Made by a program: the position numbers and the translations under genes
Source: CBFGRV01 sp965651265
Lineage (GTDB): Bacteria; Bacteroidota; Rhodothermia; Rhodothermales; VXPQ01
Length of the DNA stretch: 23,659 nt
Assembly: GCA_965651265.1 (NCBI GenBank)
Contig: CBFGRV010000047.1
Span: 1-23,659 of the forward strand
Reading direction: 5' to 3'
Part shown: positions 1 to 7,283 of the stretch, in pieces
Layout of the letters: each line of letters starts with the position of its first letter
How positions within the stretch are numbered: position 1 is the first letter of the stretch
The notes under the pieces: model-generated
Database searches by the model: none
What the model was told of the DNA's origin: nothing
The model's input: only the letters and a program-made list of their open reading frames with translations

Positions 1-539
<539 letters not shown>

Positions 540-543
540 AATG

Positions 544-561
544 AAGTAGCTTGATCTACTT
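544..561 (-). other. inverted repeat just before the 16S 5' end
   Basis: A perfect 6-bp inverted repeat, AAGTAG-N6-CTACTT, sits only a few bases upstream of the mature 16S 5' end. In the rRNA precursor it would form a small hairpin. It could be part of the 5' processing signal, but the matching 3' flank is outside the window, so this is inference. Confidence 0.45.
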
Positions 562-638
562 GACTCGTGTGTTTGTCTCATCATGCGCGCCGGCTCACCG
601 GCACACAGGAATCAACGGGACTCGCTATGCTTCCAATC

Positions 639-651
639 TCATCAAAGAACA
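639..651 (-). promoter_or_regulatory. boxA-like rRNA antitermination site
   Basis: The minus strand reads TGTTCTTTGATGA, close to the bacterial rrn boxA consensus (TGTTCTTTGA-type), where NusB/S10 load the antitermination complex. It lies about 100 nt upstream of the 16S 5' end and inside the transcript predicted from the promoter at 769-798, which is the expected place. No clear boxB was identified. Confidence 0.6.
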
Positions 652-768
652 GTTCCATCGACGGCCTCACGACCGCCCGCAGTGATATCGCCGAACACAA
701 ATCTTCGGCTCCTACCAACCGCGATCATCGCCCATTTAGAACGGATTTTCCGCCAAGCGCGGACGGCT

Positions 769-798
769 AATATACGTCCCATAACTCTCAGCTGTCAA
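769..798 (-). promoter_or_regulatory. rrn promoter (TTGACA-N18-TATATT)
   Basis: On the minus strand a perfect -35 hexamer TTGACA (793-798) is followed after 18 bp by TATATT (769-774). Transcription would start near 762, giving a 16S leader of about 220 nt that includes the boxA-like site. It is close to the sigma-70 consensus in a GC-rich region, as expected for a strong stable-RNA promoter. Confidence 0.8.
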
Positions 799-1151
799 GC
801 CAGTTACAGGGCATTAACCGCACATTCAAACAACGCACTCGGATCACGAGACTCCGGCGGCTTCAACGCCGCCGCCCATGAAAAACCGGCGCTCCCAACA
901 CGTTCGTCAGAGGCCGCCGGTCGCCGCGGCCGAAGCCGCATCACCCGATTTCAAGGCGCAGAACATTTACACGAGATAAAGTCGTCCGGGTTCCAACTTC
1001 GTTTCTTGAAGCTTGCGTTGAGACACTGCCGATCGCTTTACAACCGACAGCGAGGCCGAACCCGGGGCCTCATCTCGCCCTTTCGTCGAAAGGGAAACGT
1101 AAAACACCAGGTCGGCCGGCAGGTTTCCGCGCGCCTCGGCTTATTGCTATC

Positions 1152-1181
1152 TTCAAAGAAACATCCAGCACACCTTATATA
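1152..1181 (+). promoter_or_regulatory. weak candidate promoter for the PASTA gene
   Basis: TTCAAA (1152-1157), an 18-bp gap and TATATA (1176-1181) lie about 60 bp upstream of the ATG at 1241. The AT-rich run TTATATATATG stands out locally. The -35 match is poor, so this is tentative. Confidence 0.35.
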
Positions 1182-1240
1182 TATGGGGCGTGCATCCGGT
1201 AAATTCCCGGCCCCATCGCTCTACCAGCTCGTTCTGATTT

Positions 1241-2035
1241 ATGGCCGATCTTAGAGAGCGTGCGCGAGGCGCGCTCGACTATACCCGTTCCCTGCTGCGC
1301 AATAAGTTCTTCTGGGGAGGCATCCTCGGCCTGCTCGTCGTCGCCGTGGTGGTGTACGTGCTCATCGACCGCGTCATGATGCCGCAGTATACCCGACAGG
1401 GAGAGTCGATCCGCGTGCCCAACGTGCTGAACCAGCCGTTCGAGCAGGCACGTGCCGAGCTGGAGTCGCTGGATCTGCAGGTCGAGCGCGTGGTCCAGCG
1501 CTACAATGCGAGCTTTCCGCGAGATGTCGTCATCGACCAGAACCCACCGCCGGATGCGACGGTCAAGCCGGGCCGCCACGTGTACGTGACGGTCAACAGC
1601 GGAGAGCTGCAGCGCGTGGCGATGCCCGATCTGGAAGGCCTGTCGATGCGCGAGGCCATGAACCGGCTGCAGGCCCGCGGACTGCAGGTCGCGCAGACGC
1701 TGCCGGACACGATCCCGGCCCCCAACCGAAACACGGTAACCCGTCAGCAGCCGGCCCCGGGCGACTCACTGACCGAGGGCTCAAGCGTCATCCTCTGGTA
1801 CAGTACGGGGCTGGGCGACGAGTACGCCACGCTGCCGGACGTGACCGGGCTCACGTTCGCCGAGGCACGGCAAGTGCTCCTGCGGGCGAAGCTTCGCTCC
1901 ATCGCCATCGGCATCGACGAGGAAGACGAGGCGGAGCAGACCGTGCAGCGACAGAGCCCGCAGCCCGGCACCCAGGTTCGAACGGGCTTCGAGGTGCGGC
2001 TCTATGCGGAGGAGGAGACGCCGGGGCCGGAGTAG
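1241..2035 (+). CDS. membrane-anchored PASTA-domain protein without kinase domain
   Basis: The 264-aa product has a short basic cytoplasmic N-terminus and one transmembrane helix at about residues 24-43 (ILGLLVVAVVVYVLI). Three consecutive PASTA domains follow, at roughly 55-121, 124-191 and 195-260. Each contains the VPNV/MPDL/LPDV-type opening, a Q..P.PG turn and a closing strand. PASTA domains bind peptidoglycan or beta-lactams in Ser/Thr kinases (PknB/Stk) and PBP2x. Here there is no kinase or transpeptidase domain, so a cell-envelope sensor or scaffold role is inferred. Stand-alone PASTA proteins are known in Bacteroidota. There is no obvious Shine-Dalgarno sequence. The stop codon lies one base from the stop of convergent pyrR. 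Confidence 0.88.
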   Translation: MADLRERARGALDYTRSLLRNKFFWGGILGLLVVAVVVYVLIDRVMMPQYTRQGESIRVPNVLNQPFEQARAELESLDLQVERVVQRYNASFPRDVVIDQNPPPDATVKPGRHVYVTVNSGELQRVAMPDLEGLSMREAMNRLQARGLQVAQTLPDTIPAPNRNTVTRQQPAPGDSLTEGSSVILWYSTGLGDEYATLPDVTGLTFAEARQVLLRAKLRSIAIGIDEEDEAEQTVQRQSPQPGTQVRTGFEVRLYAEEETPGPE

Positions 2036-2036
2036 C

Positions 2037-2573
2037 CTACTCCTCGACATACACCGCAAACCCTTCCCCCACCTCCACGACCACGCGCTCGCCGTACTTG
2101 GTGGGGAAGAAGCGGCCGAGGTAATCCGGCTGGATGGGGTACTCACGGTGACCGCGATCGATGAGCACGGCCAACTGGATGGTGCGCGGCCGGCCGTACT
2201 GTACGAGGGCATCCAGGGCGGCACGAGCGGTGCGCCCGGTGAAGAGCACGTCGTCCACCAGCACGACGTCGCGGTCCGTGATGTCGCCGGTGATGGTCGA
2301 CTCGTCCGGCGGACGCTCGCTTCGATTGGTCGGATCGAGGTCGTCGCGGAAGGGGGTGACGTCGAGCTCCTGGACATCGATGTGACGATGCTCGATACGC
2401 CCGATTTCGGAGGCGATGGCGGCGGCGACGGCGCATCCACGGCGGCGGATTCCGATGACCTGGACATTCTCGGCGCCGCGGTTGCGCTCGATGACCTCGA
2501 AGGCGATGCGCTTCAGGATCCGCCGGACACGATCGGGAGAGAGGATTTGCCTGCGGGCCGCGTCGACCGTCAT
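2037..2573 (-). CDS. pyrR: bifunctional pyr operon regulator / uracil phosphoribosyltransferase PyrR
   Basis: The 178-aa protein matches the PyrR family in length and motifs. It has GIRRRG (41-46), the PRPP-binding loop VVLVDDVLFTGRTA (103-116) and the PyrR signature DRGHREYPIQPDYLGR (139-154). The family binds pyr mRNA to control attenuation when UMP is high and has weak UPRTase activity (uracil + PRPP to UMP). No pyrimidine genes or PyrR-binding leader are visible here, so any target lies elsewhere. It is preceded on the same strand, 68 bp away, by a small secreted protein gene and is probably co-transcribed with it. It converges tail to tail with the PASTA gene, leaving no room for a terminator. 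Confidence 0.95.
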   Translation of the reverse strand: MTVDAARRQILSPDRVRRILKRIAFEVIERNRGAENVQVIGIRRRGCAVAAAIASEIGRIEHRHIDVQELDVTPFRDDLDPTNRSERPPDESTITGDITDRDVVLVDDVLFTGRTARAALDALVQYGRPRTIQLAVLIDRGHREYPIQPDYLGRFFPTKYGERVVVEVGEGFAVYVEE

Positions 2574-2641
2574 CGCAGCGTCTCAGTGAAACTCACATTC
2601 ACCACCCAACCGGCAGCCAGTACCCAGCAAGCAGCATCCTC

Positions 2642-3046
2642 CTACTGGAACATCGCCTTGATGCTGCCCCACGTGCGCCGCACGGCCGTGGGCGTGTAGT
2701 CCACGGATTGAACGCCGTGGCTCGTGTAGACGCCCTGTGTGGAGACGGAGAATAGTTCGTACTCTACCGTCTCGCCGGCCGCCTTGTAGACCTGGGCATC
2801 GCGGTAGACGTACTCGTAGCCGGCTCCTTTCGGACTGACCTCCGCGAGCTTGTCGAAACCGCTGTCGTATTGCGTCCTGCGATGTAGCTCGTAGCGGGCG
2901 AGGTCGGTCTCTTCAAGTGCCAGCCACCTGACCACTGGCTGATTGTTTTCGATCCTGCACTCGTAGAGGTCGAGCCGTACATCCTGCGAAGCGAAGGCCC
3001 AGCCGGCGAGCGCGAGAGCGGCCAGTATGAGGAGTGGTCGGGTCAT
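2642..3046 (-). CDS. small secreted Fn3-like protein, function unknown
   Basis: The 134-aa product begins with a typical signal peptide (MTRPLLILAALALAGWAFAS, likely cut after the AFA-S region). A beta-rich domain follows with fibronectin-III-like wording: a V.RWLALEETDLARYELHR strand pair near 38-56 and YELFSV near 95-100. The C-terminal tail is basic and ends TWGSIKAMFQ. No catalytic residues stand out. It probably acts in the periplasm or on the cell surface. It is the first gene of a likely two-gene unit with pyrR, driven by the promoter at 3079-3109, although the functional link to pyrimidines is unclear. I do not recognise a named family. Confidence 0.75.
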   Translation of the reverse strand: MTRPLLILAALALAGWAFASQDVRLDLYECRIENNQPVVRWLALEETDLARYELHRRTQYDSGFDKLAEVSPKGAGYEYVYRDAQVYKAAGETVEYELFSVSTQGVYTSHGVQSVDYTPTAVRRTWGSIKAMFQ

Positions 3047-3078
3047 TCAGAGGCAGCTATCCAGAATAGCACAACGTC

Positions 3079-3109
3079 CAAAGATATCGGCGGGACGGGA
3101 AAAGTCCAA
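3079..3109 (-). promoter_or_regulatory. promoter for the Fn3-like gene and pyrR, with Bacteroidota -7 box
   Basis: On the minus strand TTGGAC (3104-3109) is followed after 17 bp by TATCTT (3081-3086). Extended, the latter reads TATCTTTG, an exact match to the Bacteroidota -7 box TAnnTTTG, with TTTG also present at the -33 position. The predicted start is about 25-30 nt upstream of the ATG at 3046. Confidence 0.62.
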
Positions 3110-3198
3110 AGCGTCCGCGCCTCCTTTCTATGCCCTTTCAAAATCGTCCCGTTCGAGCTCGAGTGCTGCACGATGGCTCGGTTCGGCGACTTGAAGCG

Positions 3199-3223
3199 AA
3201 AACGGCCATGATTCCCGATCATG
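3199..3223 (-). terminator. possible terminator after fur
   Basis: A perfect 6-bp hairpin, CATGAT-N5-ATCATG (3207-3223), overlaps the fur stop codon. On the minus strand it is followed by GCCG and then TTTT. The stem is short and AT-rich and the U-run is only four bases, so this is a weak call. Confidence 0.35.
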
Positions 3224-3782
3224 CTGGATGATGAGGCTCCGATGCCGCTTCGGCGTGCTCGGGCCTGTTCGGGCACGCCTGGCGCATGCAGTGCCCATAC
3301 ATATTCAGGGAGTGGTGCTTGATGTCGAACTGGTAGATCTCGGCCACCATCTCCTGGATGCTCTGCAAACGGGGGTCGCAGAACTCGAAGAGCTCGTTAC
3401 AGTCGATGCAGATGAGGTGATCGTGCTGCCAGTAACTGAAGGCTCGCTCGAACTTCGCCTGGTTCTTCCCGAACTGGTGGCGGACGACGAGATCGCACTC
3501 CATCAGGAGCTCGAGCGTGTTGTAGACGGTGGCGCGACTCACGCGGTGGCCGCTCTGCTTCATGCGGAGGTAGAGCTCGTCGGCATCGATGTGGTCGTTG
3601 GTTGCGTAAATTTCCTCAAGTACGGTAAAGCGTTCCGGCGTTTGACGCTGTCCGCGTTGCCTGAGGAAGGCGCTGAAGATCCTCCGGACCTCCTCCAACT
3701 GACCGGGCGGGACGGCCGTCCGCTTCGTGTTTTCCACGGTGCTGATGCGATGAGATGTGCAGTGTTCAGCGTTTTCCCTCAA
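3219..3782 (-). CDS. fur: Fur-family metal-dependent transcriptional repressor
   Basis: The 187-aa protein has the Fur layout. A winged-helix DNA-binding domain spans about 28-105 (recognition region HRVSRATVYNTLELLMECDLV, 79-99). A metal-binding dimerisation domain follows, with HDHLICIDC (120-128) and HHSLNMYGHC (156-165). Structural-zinc cysteines are intact as CxxC (125/128) plus CX4C (165/170), the E. coli Fur spacing. Iron (Fur), zinc (Zur) or peroxide (PerR) specificity cannot be assigned from motifs alone. The chosen start is TTG at 3780-3782, overlapping the tmk stop (TTGA), which suggests translational coupling. An in-frame GTG at 3737 is the alternative and would give 172 aa, nearer the family norm. 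Confidence 0.9.
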   Translation of the reverse strand: MRENAEHCTSHRISTVENTKRTAVPPGQLEEVRRIFSAFLRQRGQRQTPERFTVLEEIYATNDHIDADELYLRMKQSGHRVSRATVYNTLELLMECDLVVRHQFGKNQAKFERAFSYWQHDHLICIDCNELFEFCDPRLQSIQEMVAEIYQFDIKHHSLNMYGHCMRQACPNRPEHAEAASEPHHPA

Positions 3783-4459
3783 CCGCTTCCCGGAAGGCGC
3801 GGTTCCGCGCCGGACTCCCCCGCAGAATGATCGTCGGCGGCTAGTAGCCGCTGGACATCCGACCAGATCTCCTCTTCGATCTCCTCTACGGTGCGGGCGC
3901 CATCGAGCCGCATGAATCGATGGGGCTCGCGCTCGGCCAGCCGTGCGTACGTTTCGGCGACGCGCCTATAGAAAGAGGCATTGCTCTGCTCCATTCGATC
4001 GGCATGAGGTCCCTCCGAGCGGTTGCGCAGGCGCGCCCGCGCGGCGTCGGGATCGATCTCCATCAGATACGTGCGATCGGGTACGAGATCGCGCGTCACT
4101 TCCCGATTGAGTGCATCGATCCATGCCAGATCGGCGACGCGACGACCACCTCCCTGATAGGCGGATGTGGAGTCGTAGAACCGATCGCAAACGACGATGA
4201 TGCCTGCGTCGAGGGCCGGGCGGATCCGCTCCTCCACGAGCTGGGCCCGGGCGGCCGAGAAGAGCAGGAGCTCGGCCAGGTCGCCGATGGGTAAAGTTGG
4301 ATCGAGGAGGATAGATCGCACCCGCTCGGCGAGGGCCGTGCCCCCGGGCTCGCGAAAAAGGGCGACGTCTCGCCCGGCGGCCCGGAGGCGCGCCGCGAGT
4401 CGCTCCGCCTGCGTGCTCTTGCCGCTCCCGTCGATTCCTTCAAAGGTGATGAACGGCAT
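3779..4459 (-). CDS. tmk: thymidylate kinase (dTMP kinase)
   Basis: The 226-aa product carries the dTMP kinase hallmarks. These are the P-loop GIDGSGKS (8-15), the REPGGT motif (36-41), the DRF variant of the DR[YFH] motif (92-94) followed by SAYQGGGR, and an arginine-rich LID near 141-157. The enzyme phosphorylates dTMP to dTDP using ATP in the cytoplasm, an essential step in dTTP synthesis. Its length is slightly above the usual 205-215 aa because of a C-terminal tail. It overlaps the next gene, fur, at the stop codon, so the two are likely translated from one transcript. The ATG at 4459 gives the expected short N-terminus before the first beta strand. Confidence 0.96.
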   Translation of the reverse strand: MPFITFEGIDGSGKSTQAERLAARLRAAGRDVALFREPGGTALAERVRSILLDPTLPIGDLAELLLFSAARAQLVEERIRPALDAGIIVVCDRFYDSTSAYQGGGRRVADLAWIDALNREVTRDLVPDRTYLMEIDPDAARARLRNRSEGPHADRMEQSNASFYRRVAETYARLAEREPHRFMRLDGARTVEEIEEEIWSDVQRLLAADDHSAGESGAEPRLPGSG

Positions 4460-4593
4460 GGGTCAGGTCGATGACACGCGGAAACACAGATTGTGAAGAC
4501 ATCCTAAAGAGTGGCCCACTTTTTGATAATCGAGCATGAAGAAAGGACGATTCACAACGTACTGTGGGGACGGGCCGTGAGCGGGTGAACTGC

Positions 4594-4622
4594 TTGCAAA
4601 TTGGGGTATGCCCGATTATAAT
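4594..4622 (+). promoter_or_regulatory. promoter for the TPR gene (TTGCAA-N17-TATAAT)
   Basis: TTGCAA (4594-4599), an exact 17-bp spacer and a perfect TATAAT (4617-4622) lie in the 261-bp divergent gap between tmk and the TPR gene. The predicted start near 4629 gives a 5' UTR of about 90 nt. The gap holds no open frame worth calling. Confidence 0.75.
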
Positions 4623-4720
4623 ACGGCGAACTTTTTCCGGCATGCAGCTTTAACCTGCGCGTGTTACATCCCGTCACGTCCTGACACGCACGAATTGCCA
4701 ACCCATCACGCGGCGTCAGT

Positions 4721-6148
4721 ATGAGCATGTTTGACTTCGAGTTCGACGACTACGACGGCCCGGCAGGTGAGGCCCGCCTCAACGAGCTGCTCGAGGCGTA
4801 CGAAAACAGCAAGTCGACGTATTTCGATTCCGATACACTCGAGGACATCGCCAATTTCTATTTCGAGCAGGGACGCTACGAGGATGCTCTGGGCGTCGTC
4901 GATCGTCTGCTCGAGACGCTGTCCTTCTCATCGGATGCGTGGATGCGCCGCGGCATCCTGCTGAACAATCTGGGCAGGCACGAGGAGGCGCTTCAGGCCT
5001 ACGATCGTGCGCTGGCGCTGAACCCTTCGGACACGGAGACGCTGGTGAACAGGGGCATCACGCTGGACGCGCTCGGGCGTGACGTCGAGGCATTGGACGC
5101 GTATGACGACGCGCTCCAGATCGACCCGCTCAATGACGAGGCGTACTTCAACCGGGGCGTCACGCTGGAACGGCTCGACCGGCTCGACGAGGCCATCGAA
5201 TCCTTCGGGCGGTGCGCCGATTTGAATCCGGAGCATCCGGAAGTCTGGTACGAGCTCGGCTTCTGCCACGATCGGCTGGGTCGCAACGAAGACAGCATCT
5301 CCTGCTATGACAAGCATCTGGAGCTCGAGCCCTATTCGCACGACGCCTGGTACAACCGGGGCATCGTACTAAATCGGCTGGGACGTTACGGGGATGCGGC
5401 CAAGTCCTACGAGATGGCCATCCTCATTCAGGATGATTTTGCATCGGCCTATTACAATCGGGGCAACGCACTCGCCAACATGGGCGAGCTCGAGGAGGCC
5501 ATCGAGTGCTACCATCGCGTGATCGAGCTGGAGGGCGGCGACTCGGCGACCTTCTACAACCTCGCGCTCGCGTACGAGGAGCTCGAGAATTACGAGGAGG
5601 CCAAGAAGTTTTTCGAACGGGCGCTGCACGAGGACGAGACCTATCCAGAGGCCTGGTATGGGCTCGGATGTTGCCTCGATGCGATGGAGGAGCACGAGAA
5701 GGCGCTCGCGCTCTTCGACCGCGCCCTGGCTCTGCGCCCGGAGGTCGGCGAGTTCTGGTATGCGAAGGCGGACTGCCTCTACAATGCCGGTAAGGTGCTG
5801 GAGGCGCTGGAGTCGTACAAGCGCGTCCTCGAACTCGAGCCATCCAACCGCGATGCGTGGCTCGATTTCGCCGAGACGCTTTTCGAGGCAGGTCGCGTGG
5901 AGAATGCGCTGGAGGCGTACCGCCGTGCGCTGTCGCTGAATGCGGATGCCGGAGCGTATTTCCAGCAGGCCAAGGCGCTTTTCGCGCTGGGCCGCGCGGA
6001 TGAGAGTATCCGATCGCTCAAGATGGCGTTTAGGCTCGATCCGCGGACGAAGGAGGAGTTCCGGCACACGTATCCGGATCTCTACCGGGATGTTCAGATC
6101 CGTCGGATGCTGGGGCTCGACAACGAGTCGTCATCGTCGCGAGTCTAG
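4721..6148 (+). CDS. tetratricopeptide-repeat (TPR) protein, about 12 repeats
   Basis: The 475-aa protein is almost entirely TPR. One divergent repeat near residues 40-70 is followed by about eleven contiguous 34-residue units from about 71 to 450, each with the W/Y-xx-(R/L)G...A..Y..A...P pattern (for example AWYNRGIVLNRLGRYGDAAKSY). The N-terminus is acidic (MSMFDFEFDDYDG) with no signal peptide, so it should be cytoplasmic. Such superhelices bind peptides or proteins and the partner is unknown. A second in-frame ATG two codons downstream is possible. The gene is monocistronic by appearance, with a strong promoter upstream and an intrinsic terminator about 80 bp after the stop. Confidence 0.9.
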   Translation: MSMFDFEFDDYDGPAGEARLNELLEAYENSKSTYFDSDTLEDIANFYFEQGRYEDALGVVDRLLETLSFSSDAWMRRGILLNNLGRHEEALQAYDRALALNPSDTETLVNRGITLDALGRDVEALDAYDDALQIDPLNDEAYFNRGVTLERLDRLDEAIESFGRCADLNPEHPEVWYELGFCHDRLGRNEDSISCYDKHLELEPYSHDAWYNRGIVLNRLGRYGDAAKSYEMAILIQDDFASAYYNRGNALANMGELEEAIECYHRVIELEGGDSATFYNLALAYEELENYEEAKKFFERALHEDETYPEAWYGLGCCLDAMEEHEKALALFDRALALRPEVGEFWYAKADCLYNAGKVLEALESYKRVLELEPSNRDAWLDFAETLFEAGRVENALEAYRRALSLNADAGAYFQQAKALFALGRADESIRSLKMAFRLDPRTKEEFRHTYPDLYRDVQIRRMLGLDNESSSSRV

Positions 6149-6229
6149 CCGGGGGAGCATCCGCTTATCGCAGGGGGGCTTCCGCCAAACACGGATGCCT
6201 CGAAACAAATTGACGATGTTTTATGTGCA

Positions 6230-6258
6230 GGGCAGGCCCTCCAGCCTGCCCTTTTTTG
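6230..6258 (+). terminator. intrinsic terminator after the TPR gene
   Basis: A perfect 7-bp GC stem, GGGCAGG (6230-6236) and CCTGCCC (6245-6251), with an 8-nt loop is followed at once by TTTTTTG. It is a textbook Rho-independent terminator. It ends only about 11 bp before the ATG of the DUF368 gene, so it may also affect that gene. Confidence 0.9.
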
Positions 6259-6269
6259 TTTAGCCGCGC

Positions 6270-7229
6270 ATGAAAAAGCTGCGTTCCATCGCCGTTCACT
6301 TCGCTGAGGGCTTCCTGATGGGGGGCGCCGACATCATCCCGGGCGTGAGCGGCGGCACGATGGCCCTCATCGTCGGCATTTATAGAAGGCTGATCGCCGC
6401 GCTCAGCAGCGGTTTTTCGGCGGTGGTGGCCGCGCTTCGATTGGATGGCCGCGCGATGATAGGCCATCTCCGCGACATCGAATGGAAGCTCATCCTTCCG
6501 CTGGGGACCGGCATCGGGACCGCGCTCGTTCTGGGCGCGCACATCATCCCGACGCTCATCGAGCAGTATCCGCACGAGTGCCTGGGGCTGTTCTTCGGGC
6601 TTGTGGCCGGCTCGCTGGCCATTCCCTGGCAGCGCATCGAGCGGAAGACGGCATTGGGTATCGCGCTGGCGCTGGCGGCCGCGGTGGCCGCCTTCCTGCT
6701 GACCGGCATTCCGCCGGGGGATGCCGTGGATCCGAGCTACCTCCGGGTCTTTTTGTCCGCCGCCGTGGCCATCTGCGCGATGATTTTGCCCGGCGTTTCG
6801 GGGGCATTCCTGCTGAAGGTGCTCGGTATCTACGAGGTCTCCCTCATCGCCATCACGGAGGCCGACGTGGCCTATGTGGCCGTTTTCGTACTGGGTGCCG
6901 CGGTGGGATTGGGGAGCTTTTCGAAGCTGCTGAACTTCCTGCTCGAAAGGTGGCACGACTGGACGATGGCCGCGCTCGTCGGGATGATGGGCGGATCGCT
7001 TCGGGCGCTCTGGCCGTGGCAGGGCGCCGATCGGGGCCTTTATCTTCCCGCTCCGGGAGAGCCGGTCGGGACGGTAGTGGCCATCGGGGTCGCCGGCTTC
7101 GTCTTCGTCACGCTGCTCGGGATCCTCGCCCGTCGCATCGAGGCCAGGGCCGACGCCGCCCCGGCGGAACAGCACGTCCCCGCCCGGCCGATCGAGGAGG
7201 AGGCAGGATTCCAGTCGGCGCGGGACTGA
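6270..7229 (+). CDS. DUF368 family polyprenyl-phosphate transporter (PopT-like)
   Basis: The 319-aa polytopic membrane protein has the two inverted-repeat signatures of DUF368: GGADIIPGVSGGTMALIVGIY (18-38, quoted in part: IIPGVSGGTMA) and AMILPGVSGAFLLKVLGIY (170-188). Hydrophobic segments cover most of its length. DUF368 proteins (PopT) were reported in 2023 to return undecaprenyl phosphate across the cytoplasmic membrane for reuse in peptidoglycan and polysaccharide synthesis, so the same role is inferred here. The C-terminus is a short hydrophilic tail. No separate promoter was identified. The terminator of the preceding gene ends about 11 bp from its start codon, so its expression depends on read-through or a promoter I did not detect. 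Confidence 0.9.
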   Translation: MKKLRSIAVHFAEGFLMGGADIIPGVSGGTMALIVGIYRRLIAALSSGFSAVVAALRLDGRAMIGHLRDIEWKLILPLGTGIGTALVLGAHIIPTLIEQYPHECLGLFFGLVAGSLAIPWQRIERKTALGIALALAAAVAAFLLTGIPPGDAVDPSYLRVFLSAAVAICAMILPGVSGAFLLKVLGIYEVSLIAITEADVAYVAVFVLGAAVGLGSFSKLLNFLLERWHDWTMAALVGMMGGSLRALWPWQGADRGLYLPAPGEPVGTVVAIGVAGFVFVTLLGILARRIEARADAAPAEQHVPARPIEEEAGFQSARD

Positions 7230-7283
7230 GGCCTCGCGAACCGTGGCCGCTTGGGACCGGAGTCGAGCGGGGCTACGGCGGCG

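Larger units (their letters stand above)
541..1240. other. rrn leader and upstream intergenic region
   Basis: This 700-bp stretch holds no convincing gene; the open frames across it show no recognisable protein. Its left part (about 541-762) is the minus-strand transcribed leader of the 16S gene, with a boxA site and a small inverted repeat. The rrn promoter is at 769-798. A perfect 7-bp GC stem (CGGCGGC/GCCGCCG with a TTCAAC loop) lies near 854-874 without a U-tract. The right end has a weak candidate promoter for the plus-strand gene at 1241. Confidence 0.7.

Noticed and set aside
583..1254. A 223-aa open frame in the rrn upstream region
   Set aside because: It covers the rrn promoter and leader, shows no domain, and overlaps the start of the PASTA gene.
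6165..7175. A 336-aa minus-strand frame opposite the DUF368 gene
   Set aside because: It is an antisense shadow of a recognisable membrane transporter, has low-complexity basic composition, and shows no domain.
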